A DNA stretch of 34,907 bases from JBCCSZ01 sp039199225 (GTDB taxonomy: Bacteria > Bacteroidota > Bacteroidia > Chitinophagales > Saprospiraceae): positions 1 to 34,907 of the forward strand of contig JBCCSZ010000039.1 of NCBI GenBank assembly GCA_039199225.1, given 5' to 3'. Below are positions 33,701-34,907 of the stretch, one piece after another. Position 1 is the stretch's first letter; each line of letters starts with the position of its first letter. A model generated the notes under the pieces. That model saw only the letters and a program-made list of their open reading frames with translations. It did not search any database and had not been told where the DNA came from. A program made the position numbers and the translations under genes.

Positions 33701-34539
33701 TCAAGCAAGTGAAATTGGGCAAGCGCAATGAAAAGCTGGAATGGAAAAGCCAGGACGAGTTGGGCGAACTGATTGCCGAATACAACCGGATGATCAACAA
33801 GCTCGAAGAAAGTGCCGACCGACTGGCACAATCCGAGCGCGAGGGAGCCTGGCGCGAAATGGCCAAGCAAGTGGCCCACGAAATTAAGAATCCACTCACG
33901 CCGATGAAGCTGAGTATTCAATACCTACAACACGCCTACAAATCGAATCCCGATGACATCGAACCACTGATGAAGCGGGTATCTGGCACCCTCATCGAGC
34001 AAATCGATAATCTTGCTCAGATTGCTTCTGAATTCAGTAACTTTGCGAAAATGCCTCGGGCAGAAAATCAAAAAATTCTACTCAACCAACTCGTACAGTC
34101 TGTCTTCGACTTATTCAGCAATGAGCAATACGATATGGAGGATTTGCAACTCAATATCTCCCTGCCGGATGAACAGTATTTTGTTTATGCCGACAAAAAT
34201 CATCTGATGCGAGTGCTCAACAATCTCATCAAAAATGCTATCCAAGCCATTCCCGATGAACGCTCAGGCGCTGTCAAGGTCTTTTTGTACCGGCGCGACA
34301 ACCAAGCCATCATCCGAGTGAGTGACAACGGCAGCGGTATTCCAGAAGACAAGCGCGACAAGGTCTTTGTTCCTAACTTCACGACCAAAAATTCTGGTAC
34401 CGGGCTGGGGCTGGCCATTTCCAAAAACATCATCGAATCGGTCAATGGGGAGATTTTCTTCGAAACCATCGTGGATGTCGGGACCGACTTTTACGTCATT
34501 CTCCCGCTGGTGGAAGTCACACAGTTGGTTGGTACTTAA
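30757..34539 (+). CDS. Large multi-membrane NtrY-like sensor histidine kinase
   Basis: A 1260-residue kinase. One helix (18-37) leads to a first outside domain (40-225); a block of about eight helices follows (229-490), then a second outside region (about 490-720), two helices (about 728-755 and 775-798), a third outside segment, and a last helix (about 948-970). After it come a HAMP domain (973-1025), a dimerisation/phosphoacceptor domain with H1041 in WREMAKQVAHEIKNPLTP, and an ATPase domain with N-box N1156/N1160, G1 box DNGSGIP (1190-1196) and G2 box GTGLGLAIS (from 1214). The phosphoacceptor motif is the NtrY type. Family members typically phosphorylate sigma-54 regulators, so the regulator at 4878 is a possible partner, but nothing local shows it. 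No response regulator is adjacent. The function of the 8-helix block is unknown. Confidence 0.9.
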   Translation: MEGHQPEKKILGKYQRYILLACVVCFLAAIATDWYLQRSVNLELYANKIETHLHQQEAQVEAIFSDKTLIRSLLQPKRYMDQEQQQAAFKRLEALASEDYSLLIYLKDSLLFWSNNQVEPSIEDFSSHPGRTTKLVHLKNGYYEQIEYPYLVKGKGTYTLIGLIPIKFDYELTSSYLQNVYTADASIPAEVDLSNNVSSYPIVNSYDQHIGFLHASGPIVDINGQQKLLWLYLIAFLILGVFINSLARSLATPKQAWIGAAFLMASVFGIRLLSIMLGFTDKFSMLPLFTKNFDTPLSSSLGDLLINIILLLWVMIFFHKEAKMRSFDHLSKNVKFGLTTLNYFSILLGILIITSVFKALVFNTGITFDFDNVFNLDRYSLMAITGVILLLIALFLFGHRMMLAILEIGLDRYLRLAALALATLAVAPLLMGAQLMLPTAYLLLIAFVFILIFDLFIDSKSANFTWLVIWLVILSAFPSILLFKYNAYRDRILRISYAKQLSDPRDTIAENALKELIQKIQSDEELPNTISKPYPFLLKAKALDAQINRFFTQNHYLYNNYKLKVFGYNKYEQPIVEGQGEPLSLFEDKFTISKEIDSKVLRLYSDQDPIYFADLGLMSRSNPDNPTRLILQFDRNRKDQSRVYTELLVEQPYKQLVELDKYDYAIYQDGQLIDSKGGMYGQSLNISPLPEVNRSREILIGKRSELVCQVAENKTVVIGKEKEMFIKAISLFSYIFGMLVLLILIFAAINTFVHILPKALSFSLKRRPSLRNRIQLSVIFLIVTSFFIIGMVTVWFFNTSSEDYHEKRLERKTSAVLRNAIHDVGTRSENDSTFQITQLVAPLTRIHRIDINMYDTAGNLISTSEDDIYNKGIITPKMDPLAYRALHLMDDSEYVNDRERVGELIYKSAYVPLKVRTESGEKTLAYLGLPYYSKRSNQRDDVTIFMSTLLNVYVFLLLIAGAIAIAVANSITRPLAKIGDKLKQVKLGKRNEKLEWKSQDELGELIAEYNRMINKLEESADRLAQSEREGAWREMAKQVAHEIKNPLTPMKLSIQYLQHAYKSNPDDIEPLMKRVSGTLIEQIDNLAQIASEFSNFAKMPRAENQKILLNQLVQSVFDLFSNEQYDMEDLQLNISLPDEQYFVYADKNHLMRVLNNLIKNAIQAIPDERSGAVKVFLYRRDNQAIIRVSDNGSGIPEDKRDKVFVPNFTTKNSGTGLGLAISKNIIESVNGEIFFETIVDVGTDFYVILPLVEVTQLVGT

Positions 34540-34626
34540 AATAATGGAAGATCGCTCGGTCTTCTGCTTCCGGATTTAACAATATCTGCCTTTCTTTGTT
34601 CTGTATAAACAAACAATCCGCAACCT

Positions 34627-34907
34627 ATGAAGGTAGGAATCATTGGGGCTGGAATTGCCGGCCTTGCCAGTGCCATCCGGATGGCTACAAAAGGCTTTCA
34701 GGTGGAAGTCTACGAAGCCAACAGCTATCCGGGCGGTAAGCTGTCCGAAATCCGAATGGAAGGCTATCGCTTCGATGCCGGTCCTTCCCTATTCACCATG
34801 CCCATGTACATAGAGGAGCTGTATCGACTGGCGGGCAAACCCATAGAAGATTATTTTGCGTATCAAAGGCTGGAAACTGTCTGCCATTATTTCTGGGAGG
34901 ATGGTAC
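34627..34907 (+). CDS. CrtI-type carotenoid desaturase (N-terminal part)
   Basis: Only 93 residues are visible before the window ends. The start KVGIIGAGIAGLASAIRMA is a Rossmann FAD-binding motif, followed by VEVYEANSYPGGKLSEIRMEGYRFDAGPSLFTMP, a match to the phytoene desaturase/CrtD branch (P-G-G-K, F-D-x-G-P-S-L). The enzyme is expected to introduce double bonds into carotenoids, the pigments that colour many Bacteroidota. It follows the kinase by 87 bp on plus; I see no promoter match in the gap. Confidence 0.85.
   Translation, partial: MKVGIIGAGIAGLASAIRMATKGFQVEVYEANSYPGGKLSEIRMEGYRFDAGPSLFTMPMYIEELYRLAGKPIEDYFAYQRLETVCHYFWEDG

Noticed and set aside
34540..34626. Weak GAAGA/TCTTC hairpin after the kinase
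   Set aside because: Five base pairs and no T-run; not enough for a terminator.

Overview
The window looks like a chromosomal segment of a Bacteroidota bacterium, most likely the Saprospiria/Lewinella side of the phylum. I infer this from the gene content: type IX secretion (T9SS) and gliding components porU, porV, gldJ and a PorP/SprF-like protein, a cargo protein with a T9SS C-terminal sorting domain, a Na+-NQR subunit, and an OmpA protein with calcium-binding thrombospondin type 3 repeats. Promoters of the Bacteroidota form TTTG-N19/20-TAnnTTTG stand in front of several genes. Genus-level placement is a guess. I see no phage, insertion sequence, CRISPR array or tRNA; this is mostly ordinary core chromosome.

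Layout. 1-2.4 kb (minus strand): the 5' part of nqrA with an unusual signal/membrane extension, a PnuC-type vitamin transporter and a small unknown gene. 2.5-4.0 kb (plus): an unknown polytopic membrane protein. 4.0-11.2 kb (minus): a LOG-family nucleotide hydrolase, a sigma-54-type response regulator lacking a visible DNA-binding domain, an M20 amidohydrolase behind a methyltransferase, and a GT2/sugar-transferase fusion behind recR. 11.3-13.1 kb (plus): a 2-oxoacid dehydrogenase E2 and a CoA-binding protein. 13.1-16.3 kb (minus): the OmpA protein and a Glu/Leu-type dehydrogenase. 16.4-17.5 kb (plus): an arginase-fold protein that has lost metal-binding residues, convergent with murF.

18.8-28.7 kb is the secretion/motility block: gldJ and a PorP/SprF-like protein on minus, porU-porV on plus, then a T9SS cargo gene on minus. 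PorU removes the C-terminal signals of cargo proteins at the outer membrane with PorV as its partner; GldJ is a lipoprotein of the motor/secretion apparatus, so the genes form a functional group even though they are not one operon. 28.8-29.2 kb is the RNase P RNA gene (minus), which hides under a spurious plus-strand open frame. 29.3-30.6 kb holds a GrpE-like protein and a zinc-ribbon/membrane/LysM protein, each preceded by a copy of a roughly 100-bp repeat containing a short leader-like open frame. 30.8-34.5 kb is a very large multi-membrane NtrY-like sensor kinase, followed by the start of a CrtI-type carotenoid desaturase cut by the window end.

No single unmistakable new system stands out. 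The most unusual items are the duplicated leader repeat at the GrpE/LysM pair, the membrane-anchored NqrA, the GT2 fusion with a gutted sugar-phosphate transferase domain, the arginase-like probable pseudoenzyme, and the regulator without a DNA-binding domain.
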